Below, piece after piece: positions 18,121-26,362 of a stretch of DNA of 33,463 nt (positions within the stretch are counted from its first letter, which is position 1; the number at the start of each line of letters is the position of its first letter). The position numbers and the translations under genes were made by a program. The stretch covers positions 1-33,463 of the forward strand of contig JADMIJ010000046.1 of NCBI GenBank assembly GCA_015478655.1, given 5' to 3'. The DNA comes from Acidimicrobiales bacterium (GTDB lineage Bacteria > Actinomycetota > Acidimicrobiia > Acidimicrobiales > RAAP-2). Below the pieces are notes generated by a model. That model saw only the letters and a list, made by a program, of their open reading frames with translations. It did no database searches and was not told where the DNA came from.

Positions 18121-19197
18121 GTGTTCCACGACGTATTCCACGATCGCCTGACGGAGCTCGAGCAGGAGTACGAAGGAGTCCTCGCCGAGCTCAACGATCC
18201 GACCCTCTCGTCGGATCCGCGCCGCCTGCGCCAGGTTTCCCAACGTCATCGCGACCTCAAGGAAGTAACCGACGGGTGGCATCGTCTGCAGGCTGCCGAG
18301 TCCGATCTCGACGCAGCTCGCGAGATGTTCGACGATTCCTCAGGCGACCAGCGTGAGCTGGCCCAGCTCGAAGTGGTCCAGGCCGAAGAGGAGATCGCCC
18401 GTTTGGAGGAGGAGCTCCGGCTCCTTCTGGTGCCGCGTGATCCGAATGCCGGACGGAATATGATCATGGAGATCCGCGGAGCCGAGGGAGGCGAAGAGGC
18501 CAACATCTTCGCCAAGGATCTGTTCGAGATGTACTCGCGCTACGCCGCCAACAAGGGGTGGAAAGTCGAAGTGCTCTCTTCCAGCCCGTCCGAGCGGGAT
18601 GGATTGAACGAGGTCACCTTCCTGGTCAAGGGAGACGACGCCTGGCAGCGGCTCGAGCACGAGGGTGGTCCGCACCGAGTCCAACGGGTGCCGGTGACCG
18701 AGTCCCAGGGCCGAATTCACACCTCGTCCGCGGCGGTGGCGGTGTTGCCCGAAGCCGAGGAGGTGGACGTGGCCATCGACCCCAGCGACCTCAAGATCGA
18801 CGTCTACCGGTCGACCGGTCCGGGCGGACAGTCGGTGAACACCACCGACTCGGCTGTGCGTATCACCCATCTGCCCACCGGCATCGTGGTGGCCATGCAG
18901 GACGAGAAGAGCCAGATCCAGAACCGGGCCAAGGCCATGACCGTGCTGCGCTCGAGGCTCCTCAAAGCCGAGCAGGACCGCCAGGCCGCCGAGCTCTCGC
19001 AACAGCGCCGCAGCCAGGTCGGAGGGGGCGGAAGGTCCGAGAAGATCCGGACCTACAACTACAAGGACAACCGGGTGACCGATCACCGGATCAAGCTGAC
19101 GCTGCACAAGCTCGACCGCATCCTGCTGGGCGATCTCGACGACCTCACCGATGCCCTCATGGCCGACAAGCGCTACCGGCAGCTGGGTGAAGGTTGA
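18121..19197 (+). CDS. prfA: Peptide chain release factor 1
   Basis: Recognises UAA and UAG stop codons and triggers peptide release on the ribosome. 358 aa, normal length. The catalytic GGQ is at residues 235-237 ([20 protein letters not shown]); the codon-recognition tripeptide is PVT at residues 191-193 ([17 protein letters not shown]), which marks RF1 and not RF2. The N-terminal coiled-coil domain 1 is complete. The GTG start has a TACCCT box 6 bases before it. The gene for its methyltransferase, prmC, follows after four bases; PrmC methylates the GGQ glutamine. Confidence 0.97.
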   Translation: MFHDVFHDRLTELEQEYEGVLAELNDPTLSSDPRRLRQVSQRHRDLKEVTDGWHRLQAAESDLDAAREMFDDSSGDQRELAQLEVVQAEEEIARLEEELRLLLVPRDPNAGRNMIMEIRGAEGGEEANIFAKDLFEMYSRYAANKGWKVEVLSSSPSERDGLNEVTFLVKGDDAWQRLEHEGGPHRVQRVPVTESQGRIHTSSAAVAVLPEAEEVDVAIDPSDLKIDVYRSTGPGGQSVNTTDSAVRITHLPTGIVVAMQDEKSQIQNRAKAMTVLRSRLLKAEQDRQAAELSQQRRSQVGGGGRSEKIRTYNYKDNRVTDHRIKLTLHKLDRILLGDLDDLTDALMADKRYRQLGEG

Positions 19198-19201
19198 TTC
19201 G

Positions 19202-20164
19202 ATGACGACGCGGGCTGCGGCAACCGGGTCGGCTGGGACCACTCCCGGAGACGTCGCTCGAGTCCACGCACCGGCGAGCCTGGTGTCGTCGATCGCTGCG
19301 CAGCTGGGCTCGAGGCGAGAGGCAATCTGGATCGTGCAGCACGCCTCCGCCGACAGCGCTGGTGAACCGCGGCTCGAACGGGTGGCTCACCACTTGGCGG
19401 ACCGGAGATCGGCCGGGGAGCCCCTCCAGTACGTGCTCGGTCGCTGGCCCTTCCGTTCACTGGACCTGAAGGTCGACCCGCGGGTGCTCATTCCCCGGCC
19501 CGAGACCGAGGAGGTGCTCGGGGTGGCTCTGGCAGAACTGCGCCACCTCCGGGCCAGTTCGGGCTCCGACGTCGCCGGCCACGGCCCGACGGCAGGCCCG
19601 CGCCCCGGCCCGGTATGCGTGGACCTGGGGACCGGGGCCGGGGGGATCGCCCTCTCGTTGGCGACGGAGGGTGGAACGGTGAGCCCGGGCTTGGAGGTCT
19701 GGGCCACCGACCGGTCCGCCGCCGCGCTGGATGTGGCTCGGGAAAATCTCGCCGATCTCGGCGACTCCGATCCGACCGCCGCCTCGCGGGTCCGACTTCT
19801 GGAGGGGTCGTGGTTCGACGCCCTTCCAGCCGGGTTGGCCGCCCACGTCGACCTCGTGGTCTCGAATCCGCCCTATGTGGCCGAGTCCGAGTACCCCGAT
19901 CTCGATCCCGTGGTGCGCCAGTGGGAGCCCCGGGCGGCGCTGGTGGCGGCCCGGGGAGCGGGTGGCGTGGGCGGGATGGCGCACATCGAGGCGGTCATCG
20001 CCGGCGCACCTCGGTGGCTGCGCAGCTCGGGCGCCATCGTCATCGAGATCGCTCCTAGCCAGGCGCGCCCCTCCGTCGAGGCGGCCCGGCGTGCCGGCTT
20101 CAGCCACACGACGACGGAACGGGACCTGTCCGGGCGGCCGCGAATGCTCGTGGCGAGGTGCTGA
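19202..20164 (+). CDS. prmC: Release factor glutamine methyltransferase PrmC/HemK
   Basis: SAM-dependent enzyme that methylates the Gln of the GGQ motif in RF1/RF2. 320 aa. An N-terminal helical domain ends in EPLQYVLGRWPFRSLDLKVDPRVLIPRPETEEV, the family's conserved segment. SAM motif I is DLGTGAGGIALSLA, and the catalytic NPPY is at residues 222-225 (VVSNPPYVAESEYPDLDP). A 20-residue Gly/Pro-rich insertion (GSDVAGHGPTAGPRPGP) precedes motif I and is not usual. Start ATG four bases after the prfA stop. Its end overlaps the possible GTG start of the next gene. Confidence 0.94.
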   Translation: MTTRAAATGSAGTTPGDVARVHAPASLVSSIAAQLGSRREAIWIVQHASADSAGEPRLERVAHHLADRRSAGEPLQYVLGRWPFRSLDLKVDPRVLIPRPETEEVLGVALAELRHLRASSGSDVAGHGPTAGPRPGPVCVDLGTGAGGIALSLATEGGTVSPGLEVWATDRSAAALDVARENLADLGDSDPTAASRVRLLEGSWFDALPAGLAAHVDLVVSNPPYVAESEYPDLDPVVRQWEPRAALVAARGAGGVGGMAHIEAVIAGAPRWLRSSGAIVIEIAPSQARPSVEAARRAGFSHTTTERDLSGRPRMLVARC

Positions 20165-20166
20165 CG

Positions 20167-20817
20167 ATGGGATCGAACTGGCTCCCCGCCTCGAATCCCG
20201 ATGCGATGGAACTGGCCGCAGAAGCGCTCGGCCAGGGTCTGGTGGTGGCCCTGCCGACCGACACCGTCTACGGTCTGGCCGTCGATCAGTCACAGCCCCA
20301 AGCGGTGGAGCGGCTCTTCGCCTTGAAGGAGCGTCCCCGGGATGTCGCCATCCCCGTGCTCATCGGCACGCAGGACCAGGCAGAGCTGGTCGCGGGGCGA
20401 CTGGAGGGCGCGGCCGAAGCGCTCACCGGGCGCTACTGGCCGGGGCCGTTGACCGTGGTCGTCCCGAGGGGGGACCGCTTCGCGGCTGACCTGGGCGGCC
20501 CTTCATCGTCCCGGCATCTGGTCGGGATGAGGTGGCCGGATCATCCGATCGTGGAGCGTCTGTGCCGTGCGCTGGGTCCCTTGGCCGTCACCAGTGCCAA
20601 TCCTCACGGAGTAGGTCCGGCCACCACGGCACAAGCGGTGCGTGAGGCGTTCGCCGATCGTGGGGAGCTCGGGGTCATCATCGACGGCGGGGTGTGCGAC
20701 GGCACACCTTCCACCGTGGTCGAGTGCCTCGGGGTCGCCGTCCGGTGCCTGCGCGCCGGCGCACTTCCCTGGGGTGAGATCGTCGGCGCCTGGCCCGGTG
20801 GATCCCCCTCGGAGTGA
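20167..20817 (+). CDS. Threonylcarbamoyl-AMP synthase (TsaC/Sua5)
   Basis: Makes threonylcarbamoyl-AMP from Thr, bicarbonate and ATP, the first step of the t6A37 modification of ANN-decoding tRNAs. 216 aa from the ATG at 20167; a GTG at 20158 is possible and would overlap prmC. Family motifs: ALPTDTVYGLAVD, LKERPRDVAIPVLI (Lys-x-Arg substrate loop), YWPGPLTVVV, RWPDHP and GPLAVTSANPHG, then GTPSTVVE. It is the short TsaC-like form without the C-terminal Sua5 domain. prfA-prmC-sua5 is the conserved actinobacterial order. Confidence 0.93.
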   Translation: MGSNWLPASNPDAMELAAEALGQGLVVALPTDTVYGLAVDQSQPQAVERLFALKERPRDVAIPVLIGTQDQAELVAGRLEGAAEALTGRYWPGPLTVVVPRGDRFAADLGGPSSSRHLVGMRWPDHPIVERLCRALGPLAVTSANPHGVGPATTAQAVREAFADRGELGVIIDGGVCDGTPSTVVECLGVAVRCLRAGALPWGEIVGAWPGGSPSE

Positions 20818-20952
20818 ACTCGATGCATGCCCATCGGGGGTCGAGGCCTGTGTGGTCGTCCCCGTAGACCGGGCCGGCCGGGAAATGGACCTGAACATGG
20901 TCGTCGTGAGCCGACCGGCGGTGCCCAGCCGGGCTCGAGCCGTAGCACGGGG

Positions 20953-20982
20953 TTGACGGTCCCCCTCCGCTCGGGGGAGACT
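20953..20982 (+). promoter_or_regulatory. Candidate promoter of the leu leader
   Basis: TTGACG (20953-20958), 18-bp spacer, GAGACT (20977-20982). The -10 is weak but keeps the key A at position 2 and T at position 6. Transcription would start at about 20989-20991, at the ATG of the leader peptide, so the leader would be translated as a leaderless mRNA. A hairpin-capable CCCCC...GGGGG lies within the spacer. Confidence 0.35.
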
Positions 20983-20990
20983 GGTGCCCC

Positions 20991-21038
20991 ATGGAGACCC
21001 GGTTCGACGCGCGCAGCTACGTATTCATTATCGACTAG
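20991..21038 (+). CDS. Leader peptide of the leuB-ilvE-cimA attenuator, 15 aa
   Basis: Reads METRFDARSYVFIID then TAG. The last codons before the stop are Val-Phe-Ile-Ile-Asp, i.e. amino acids made by the pathway encoded downstream, and the stop codon overlaps the foot of a hairpin (21038-21062) followed by a terminator (21068-21092). That arrangement is the classical design of a translating-ribosome attenuator. The frame is too short to prove by sequence alone; the position relative to the two hairpins is the main support. Confidence 0.6.
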   Translation: METRFDARSYVFIID

Positions 21039-21062
21039 GCACATACCCGCCCGGTGTGTGCC
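21038..21062 (+). promoter_or_regulatory. Pause/anti-antiterminator hairpin
   Basis: GGCACATACC (21038-21047) pairs with GGTGTGTGCC (21053-21062) in a 10-bp stem with one G-T wobble and loop CGCCC. The 5' arm starts at the last base of the leader stop codon, so a ribosome stalled on the Val/Ile codons would keep this stem from forming. Bases 21047-21052 (CCGCCC) can instead pair with GGGCGG (21082-21087) in the terminator 3' arm. Confidence 0.55.
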
Positions 21063-21067
21063 TCGTG

Positions 21068-21092
21068 ACCGTCCACCTGGTGGGCGGTTTTT
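21068..21092 (+). terminator. Intrinsic terminator (attenuator) before leuB
   Basis: ACCGTCCA (21068-21075), loop CCTGG, TGGGCGGT (21081-21088, one T-G wobble), then a T-run ending at 21092. It stands 30 bases after the leader-peptide stop and 180 bases before leuB. Because it sits in front of leuB and not behind a gene, it is best read as the regulated terminator of an attenuator. Confidence 0.65.
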
Positions 21093-21272
21093 CAATTGGG
21101 GGCCGCCCAACGGGGCCGGTCACGATGGGAGAGGCATGTGGACCAGCGACTTCTCGGAGCGAGCGCCATCCAGCGGGCTCGGGAACCACGGGTCGGCCAG
21201 GGACTGGGCTGGGCAGCAGGATCCGCCAGTCTGGACGATGACCAGCAGACGAGAGCAGAAGGACAGAGAAGA

Positions 21273-22292
21273 GTGAGCACCTACAAGGTTGGCCTGATCG
21301 GTGGAGACGGCATCGGTCCTGAGGTGGTCGCCGAGGCATTGAAGGTTGTCGAGGCGGCCGGAGTGTCGCTGGCCACCACCGACTACGACCTCGGGGCGGA
21401 TCGCTATGTCCGCACCGGCGACATCCTTCCAGATGCGGTCCTCGGGGAACTGCGGAGCCAGGATGCAATCCTGCTCGGAGCGGTCGGGCCCCCGGTGGGC
21501 TCCACCTCCGTCCCCCCCGGGGCCTTGGAGCGGGGTCTCCTCCTCCGCCTCCGCTTCGAGTTGGACCTCTACGTCAACCTGCGCCCATTCACCGGGGTGC
21601 CCGGTGCGCTCGCCCCGGACTGCGACTTCGTGGTCATACGCGAGAACACCGAGGGGACCTACGCCGGCGAGGGGGGATTCCTGCGGCGGAGCACACCCTT
21701 CGAGGTGGCCACGCAGGGGTCGGTGAACACCCGCCACGGGGTCGAAAGGTGCGTCCGGTTCGCCTTCGCCTTGGCGGGGGGGAGGGCCCGGCGCCACCTC
21801 ACCCTGGTGCACAAGACGAACGTGCTCACATTTGCCGGCGACCTCTGGCAGCGGACCGTCGACGAAGTGTCGATCGACTACCCGACGGTGACTCGCGACT
21901 ACAACCACGTCGACGCCACCTGCATCTACCTGGTGGAGAATCCGGCCCGCTACGACGTGATCGTCACCGACAACCTGTTCGGCGACATCATCACCGATCT
22001 GGCCGGCGCTGTGGCCGGCGGAATCGGTTACGCGGCCTCGGCAAATCTCAATCCCGACCGCACCGGACCATCGCTGTTCGAACCCGTTCACGGTGCCGCC
22101 CATGACATCGCCGGCACCGGCAGGTCCAATCCAGCCGCCGCCATCCGCTCGGCGGCGCTCATGCTCGAACATCTCGGCGAGGCCTCGGCCGCCGAAAAGG
22201 TGACCCACGCCGTCACCGAATTCATCACGTCCAAACCCGACCCGGCGCTGTCGACTGCTGCAATCGGCGACGCCATCGCAGAAAGGCTCTGA
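21273..22292 (+). CDS. leuB: 3-Isopropylmalate dehydrogenase
   Basis: Oxidises and decarboxylates 3-isopropylmalate in leucine synthesis; the same enzyme type can serve the citramalate route to isoleucine (beta-methylmalate), which fits cimA downstream. 339 aa. Motifs: [19 protein letters not shown] at the N-terminus, [32 protein letters not shown], the catalytic VHKTNVL and [11 protein letters not shown], and [29 protein letters not shown]. The GTG at 21273 gives the standard N-terminus and has an AAGGA about 9 bases upstream; the frame is open 177 bp further but that part is not dehydrogenase-like. First gene after the attenuator. Confidence 0.95.
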   Translation: MSTYKVGLIGGDGIGPEVVAEALKVVEAAGVSLATTDYDLGADRYVRTGDILPDAVLGELRSQDAILLGAVGPPVGSTSVPPGALERGLLLRLRFELDLYVNLRPFTGVPGALAPDCDFVVIRENTEGTYAGEGGFLRRSTPFEVATQGSVNTRHGVERCVRFAFALAGGRARRHLTLVHKTNVLTFAGDLWQRTVDEVSIDYPTVTRDYNHVDATCIYLVENPARYDVIVTDNLFGDIITDLAGAVAGGIGYAASANLNPDRTGPSLFEPVHGAAHDIAGTGRSNPAAAIRSAALMLEHLGEASAAEKVTHAVTEFITSKPDPALSTAAIGDAIAERL

Positions 22293-22295
22293 GCC

Positions 22296-23225
22296 ATGCC
22301 CGTTACCCCGAGCGACAAGATCTGGATGGACGGCGAATTCGTCGACTGGGCCGACGCCACGGTGCACGTGCTCACCCACACCATGCACTACGGATCGGGC
22401 GTCTTCGAGGGCATTCGTGCCTATCCCACCCAACGGGGAGTGGCCGTGTTCCGCCTGCGCGACCACATCCAACGACTCTTCGTCTCGGCCAAGGTCTTCA
22501 TGATCGACATCCCCTTCTCGATCGACGACATCGTCGATGCCACCCGCTCGCTCATCCGGGTCAACGGGCTCGACGGCGGCTGCTACATCCGCCCGCTGGT
22601 CTACCTGGGCTATGGGGAAATGGGACTGAACCCCATTCCCAGCCCGGTGAACGTGTCCATCGCCGCCTGGCACTGGGGGACGTATCTGGGCGACGAGGGT
22701 GTGGCCAACGGCGTGTCGACCAAGATCAGCTCGTGGCGGCGGCACGACCCCAATGCCGTTCCCACGGCGGCCAAAGGGACCGGGATGTACGTGAACTCGT
22801 CGTTGGCCAAGGTGGAGGCGTTGAAGGCCGGCTATGACGAAGCCATCCTCCTCGCCCCTGACGGACATGTGAGCGAGTGCACGGGGGAGAACATCTTCAT
22901 CGTCCGCAAGGGGCGACTGATCTCCCCGCCGACGTCTGATTCCGGCGCGCTCGAGGGCATCACCCAGCAATCGGTCGAGACCATCGCCCGCGACCTCGGC
23001 TACGGCGTGAGCTATGAACCGATCATCCGCACCGACCTCTACACCGCCGATGAGGCGTTCCTGACCGGAACCGCCGCCGAGTTGGTGCCCATCCGATCCG
23101 TTGACGATCGGCTGGTGGGCGAGGGCAGGCCGGGCCCGATCACCCAGAAGCTGCAGCAGACGTACTTCGCCACCGTGCGCGGTGAGGTCGACCAGTACAA
23201 GGACTGGTTGGACTATGTCGAATGA
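22296..23225 (+). CDS. ilvE: Branched-chain amino acid aminotransferase
   Basis: PLP-dependent class IV transaminase for the last step of Leu, Ile and Val synthesis. 309 aa. N-terminal KIWMDGEFVDWADATVHVLTHTMHYGSGVFEGIRAY is the class IV signature; the PLP lysine is Lys160 in PTAAKGTGMYVNS; the conserved SECTGENIFIVRKGRLISPP and FLTGTAAELVPI (cofactor phosphate) follow. ATG three bases after the leuB stop. Its end overlaps the cimA start by 11 bp, so leuB-ilvE-cimA form one operon. Confidence 0.95.
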   Translation: MPVTPSDKIWMDGEFVDWADATVHVLTHTMHYGSGVFEGIRAYPTQRGVAVFRLRDHIQRLFVSAKVFMIDIPFSIDDIVDATRSLIRVNGLDGGCYIRPLVYLGYGEMGLNPIPSPVNVSIAAWHWGTYLGDEGVANGVSTKISSWRRHDPNAVPTAAKGTGMYVNSSLAKVEALKAGYDEAILLAPDGHVSECTGENIFIVRKGRLISPPTSDSGALEGITQQSVETIARDLGYGVSYEPIIRTDLYTADEAFLTGTAAELVPIRSVDDRLVGEGRPGPITQKLQQTYFATVRGEVDQYKDWLDYVE

Positions 23226-24984
23226 CGGCCCCACGCTCAACGACGACAGCCACCGCGGCGGTCGACCGCAGACCGGCCACACCCATGCGCACGGCAACGG
23301 ACCGAGCCACGCTCATCCGTTGACCCCCGGGCAGCACGCTCACGCCATGGGCAAGGGTGCGACCGGAGGGGCGGTAACCGGCGGTGGGCACGACTTCGAT
23401 CTCCCCGCGCTACCCGACGCCGTCGACGTCTTCGACACCACCCTCCGGGACGGATCGCAGCAGGAAGGGCTCTCGCTGACCGTCGACGACAAGCTCCGTG
23501 TGGCCGAGCAGCTCGATCACCTCGGGGTCACCTTCATCGAGGGGGGATGGCCGGGCGCCAATCCCAAGGACGAGGAGTTCTTCGCACGGGCGCCGTCCGA
23601 GCTCTCGCTGTCGAGGGCGATCCTGGTGGCGTTCGGCTCCACCCTGCGGGCCGGTGTGAAGGCGGAAGACGACGAGACGCTGCGGCATCTGGTCGACGCC
23701 CAGACCGAGGCGGTCTGCATCGTGGCCAAGTCATCCGAGATGCATGTCGTTGACGCCCTCCGCACCACGCTCGACGAGGCGGTGGCCATGGTGGCCGACT
23801 CGGTGGAGTTCCTCCGGTCCAACGACCTCCGCGTCTTCCTCGATGCCGAGCACTTCTTCGACGGCTACAAGGCCAATGCCGACTTCGCCAAGCGCATCCT
23901 CCGTGCCGCCGAGGAGGCCGGTGCCGAGACCCTGGTCCTCTGCGACACCAACGGGGGGACCCTGCCCTTCGAGGTGGAGCGCATCGTGACGGATGTGCTG
24001 GGCGGGTACGAGACCCAGGTCGGGGTCCACTTCCACAACGACAGCGGTTGCGCGGTGGCCAACTCCGTCGCCGCGGTGGCGGTGGGGGCCACGCACGTCC
24101 AGGGATGTGTCAACGGGTACGGCGAGCGGGCGGGCAACACCGACCTGTCGGCAGCCATCCCCGACCTGTCACTCAAGCTGCGAGTCGGCACCATCCCCCA
24201 GGATCGGCTGGAGCTCCTGACCCCGGTGTCCCACCACATCGCCGAGTTGGTCAACATCGCACCGAACCCGCAGCAGCCCTTCGTCGGTGGATCGGTGTTC
24301 GCCCACAAGGCCGGGCTCCACACCTCTGCCATCGCCCGGCGATCGGATGCCTACGAGCACATCTCGCCCGAGCTGGTCGGGAACGGGGCCCGCTTCGTGG
24401 TGTCCGAGATGGCCGGTCGCTCGACCCTGGCCATGAAGGCGGACGAGCTTGGTCTCGAGCTCGATTCGCAGGCCATGTCCTCGGTGCTGGACTCCCTCAA
24501 GCGGCTCGAGCACGCCGGCTATCACTTCGAGGTGGCTGACGGCTCACTCGAGCTGCTTCTGCGGAACTCGACGGGATGGGAGCAGTCCTTCTTCGAGCTC
24601 GAGTCCTATCGGGTCATCGCCGACCACGGCGAAGGCGAGTCCACCGAGGCCACGGTCAAGATCCTGGTGGGAGACGAACGGGTCGTCGCCACCGCCGAAG
24701 GGAACGGGCCAGTCAATGCGCTCGACGGCGCCGTGCGCGCCGCCATCGGCGCTCGCTACCCGGCCCTCGCCGGGGTGCACCTGGTCGACTACCGGGTGCG
24801 GGTGCTGGACTCGGCCAGGGGAACCGGATCGGTCACGCGGGTCCTCATCGACTCGACCGATGGCAACCGAACCTGGACCACCATCGGAGTCTCCGAGAAC
24901 ATCATCGCCGCATCCTGGCAGGCCCTCTCCGACTCCATCGTCTACGGTCTGCTCCACGCGGGGGCATCCTCCGACGCCCAGTAA
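23215..24984 (+). CDS. cimA: (R)-Citramalate synthase (CimA-type)
   Basis: LeuA-like enzyme condensing pyruvate with acetyl-CoA to citramalate, the entry to threonine-independent isoleucine synthesis. 589 aa. The HMGL-like barrel starts at VDVFDTTLRDGSQQEGLS (metal/substrate Asp-Arg-Asp), then FIEGGWPGANPKDEEFF, LVLCDTNGGTLPFEV, VGVHFHNDSGCAVANS (metal His residues) and GCVNGYGERAGNTDLSA. The C-terminal about 150 residues are the regulatory LeuA dimer domain. Sequence features favour CimA over 2-isopropylmalate synthase (GWPGANPKDEEFF), but 2-IPMS-like or homocitrate activity cannot be excluded. The N-terminal about 60 residues are a His/Gly-rich extension with many His, absent from most family members. 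Confidence 0.85.
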   Translation: MSNDGPTLNDDSHRGGRPQTGHTHAHGNGPSHAHPLTPGQHAHAMGKGATGGAVTGGGHDFDLPALPDAVDVFDTTLRDGSQQEGLSLTVDDKLRVAEQLDHLGVTFIEGGWPGANPKDEEFFARAPSELSLSRAILVAFGSTLRAGVKAEDDETLRHLVDAQTEAVCIVAKSSEMHVVDALRTTLDEAVAMVADSVEFLRSNDLRVFLDAEHFFDGYKANADFAKRILRAAEEAGAETLVLCDTNGGTLPFEVERIVTDVLGGYETQVGVHFHNDSGCAVANSVAAVAVGATHVQGCVNGYGERAGNTDLSAAIPDLSLKLRVGTIPQDRLELLTPVSHHIAELVNIAPNPQQPFVGGSVFAHKAGLHTSAIARRSDAYEHISPELVGNGARFVVSEMAGRSTLAMKADELGLELDSQAMSSVLDSLKRLEHAGYHFEVADGSLELLLRNSTGWEQSFFELESYRVIADHGEGESTEATVKILVGDERVVATAEGNGPVNALDGAVRAAIGARYPALAGVHLVDYRVRVLDSARGTGSVTRVLIDSTDGNRTWTTIGVSENIIAASWQALSDSIVYGLLHAGASSDAQ

Positions 24985-24990
24985 CGCCGC

Positions 24991-25012
24991 CGACGGTGGA
25001 GAACCTCCGTCG
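24991..25012. other. Hairpin after cimA
   Basis: CGACGGTGG (24991-24999), loop AGAA, CCTCCGTCG (25004-25012), one T-T mismatch. No T-run follows, so it is a weak terminator candidate at best; Rho-dependent ending or read-through to the next gene is as likely. Confidence 0.3.
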
Positions 25013-25046
25013 GGTATCCGGGGTCATCGACATCAGGAGCCTTGCA

Positions 25047-25568
25047 GTGACACAGCCCAGTTTCGTGCCGATCGTCGAGGCTGACCAGGTCCGTCCCACG
25101 TATCAGCTGCGTGTGCCCGGCATCTGGACGCAATCGCGGCCCTCTGAGCTCCGGGGCGCCTCCCAACCTCGAGGGCGCCAGTTGGGCAGCCCCGGACCTG
25201 ACCAGGGATTTGCCCTCAAACTGGCCCGTGGGTTCGAGGATCGGCTCGAGCTGGCCCCGGGGGAGTCGTGCGAGGATGCCATCGCCGGCTGCACGGCCGT
25301 GGCCACGCGTCGGTGCGCCACCTTCGGTCGGGCCCCGGTCGTGCACGATCTGACCTTCGGGTTCACCTTGTGGGGCTTCCTGGGAGATGCTCCGGCCGAC
25401 CTGGTGGAGGCGCGCGGACGTCTGTTTCGCTCGGCTGCCCACCATTACCAGGCTCAACGTGCGATTGCCGACCGTGTGAAGGAGGAGACGCTGCGACTGA
25501 CCCCTGAGGCGGTCGCCGAGCGCCTCGGTCGGTGGCATGAAATGCTGATGGTCCCCGAGCCGGGCTGA
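25047..25568 (+). CDS. Conserved-looking hypothetical protein, 173 aa
   Basis: GTG start at 25047 preceded by AGGAG seven bases away. I do not recognise the family. The protein begins TQPSFVPIVEADQVRPTYQLRVPGIW, with a basic, Gly/Pro-rich middle, and two segments that look conserved: LARGFEDRLELAPGESCEDAIAGCTAVATRRCATFGRAPVVHDL and FTLWGFLGDAPADLVEARGRLFRSAAHHYQAQRAIADRVKEETLRL, the latter amphipathic helices. Three cysteines in the first segment (EDAIAGC...RRCATFGR) might bind metal. It follows cimA by 62 bp on the same strand, but no link to amino acid synthesis is visible. Confidence 0.65.
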   Translation: MTQPSFVPIVEADQVRPTYQLRVPGIWTQSRPSELRGASQPRGRQLGSPGPDQGFALKLARGFEDRLELAPGESCEDAIAGCTAVATRRCATFGRAPVVHDLTFGFTLWGFLGDAPADLVEARGRLFRSAAHHYQAQRAIADRVKEETLRLTPEAVAERLGRWHEMLMVPEPG

Positions 25569-25728
25569 CCTCCGGGCTGAGTTGACGCGCCGGCCGGCTT
25601 CCGTGCCCAGCCAACTGATCTGTCCCGCCCGCCACCGCCGATGGCCACGGCCGCGTCGGATGCCCGGTACTTCTGGGAACAGGTTCGGGGCACGACGCGA
25701 GACCCCGGGGTGATCGATCAGCGGGCCT

Positions 25729-26118
25729 TCAGCGACCCTTGCGCCACTTGCGCTTGGGCGGCGGTCCGAAGGTCGAGCCGGCGCTCGCCGCTCCGTGCGT
25801 GCTGCTCCCCGCTCGGGCGCCGACCAAGGATCTGGTCGGGACCGGCGCGCGTACGCTCCGCTCGTCATCGTGGTCGTACTTCACCGAGACGTTGTCGGCC
25901 AGGTGCGACCCCTCGAGTGCCTTCTTGAACAGGTCGGGGAATTGAGGTCCGACCCGGCCTGGTTCCTGCGCGGGGCCCTGCCACCGGTGCGGCTCGGACT
26001 CACCCGCCACCTGAGCCGGGATTTCTGTGTTGGCGGTGTCCGACGGGTGCAGCTCGGGCGGATACCACTTGCCGTCGCTGGCTATCCACCAGCCTGGCCC
26101 CTCAGATTTATCACTCAT
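25729..26118 (-). CDS. Small Acidimicrobiia-type protein with WYPPELHP motif
   Basis: 129 aa. The N-terminus MSDKSEGPGWWIASDGKWYPPE resembles the short tryptophan-rich DUF2510-like module (GWxxDPxxxxxxRYWDG-type) in the variant typical of Acidimicrobiia, where it is often found at the termini of small or membrane proteins. The middle is polar; the C-terminus is basic (GPPPKRKWRKGR). No membrane segment is evident. A GGAGG lies before the ATG and a TAGAGT (26134-26139, minus strand) may be its -10. It is divergent from the acyl-CoA dehydrogenase. Function unknown. Confidence 0.75.
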   Translation of the reverse strand: MSDKSEGPGWWIASDGKWYPPELHPSDTANTEIPAQVAGESEPHRWQGPAQEPGRVGPQFPDLFKKALEGSHLADNVSVKYDHDDERSVRAPVPTRSLVGARAGSSTHGAASAGSTFGPPPKRKWRKGR

Positions 26119-26350
26119 ACGGGTGCCTCCACTACTCTATGCGTTAATTGATAAGCGAAGCGTAGCCTGTCCGCGGGCTAATTGTCACCTGGGAGCCTTG
26201 TCGACCGATACCGGTTTCGCCTTGAGAACATCCTGCTCACGCAGCTTTCACGCCATGGCAACAGCGGGTTCGATGGTTCGGTAGGGGGTGCGGATCGCAC
26301 CCACCCGGCTGGTCGCCGACCCGGTCGGCGTGGGCGTGAGTACCGGTGAG

Positions 26351-26356
26351 TACCGT
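26351..26356 (+). promoter_or_regulatory. -10 box (TACCGT) of the acyl-CoA dehydrogenase gene
   Basis: TACCGT lies 6 bases before the ATG at 26363, consistent with a leaderless transcript and supporting this start over the GTG 75 bases upstream. The rest of the divergent region 26119-26362 shows no further element. Confidence 0.4.
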
Positions 26357-26362
26357 GTGGCT

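Noticed and set aside
21120-23297. 725-codon open frame on the minus strand
   Set aside because: It lies entirely antisense to leuB and ilvE, has no protein-like pattern, and is a usual effect of GC-rich codon bias.
24991-25012. Intrinsic terminator after cimA
   Set aside because: The stem has a mismatch and no T-run follows; listed only as a hairpin.
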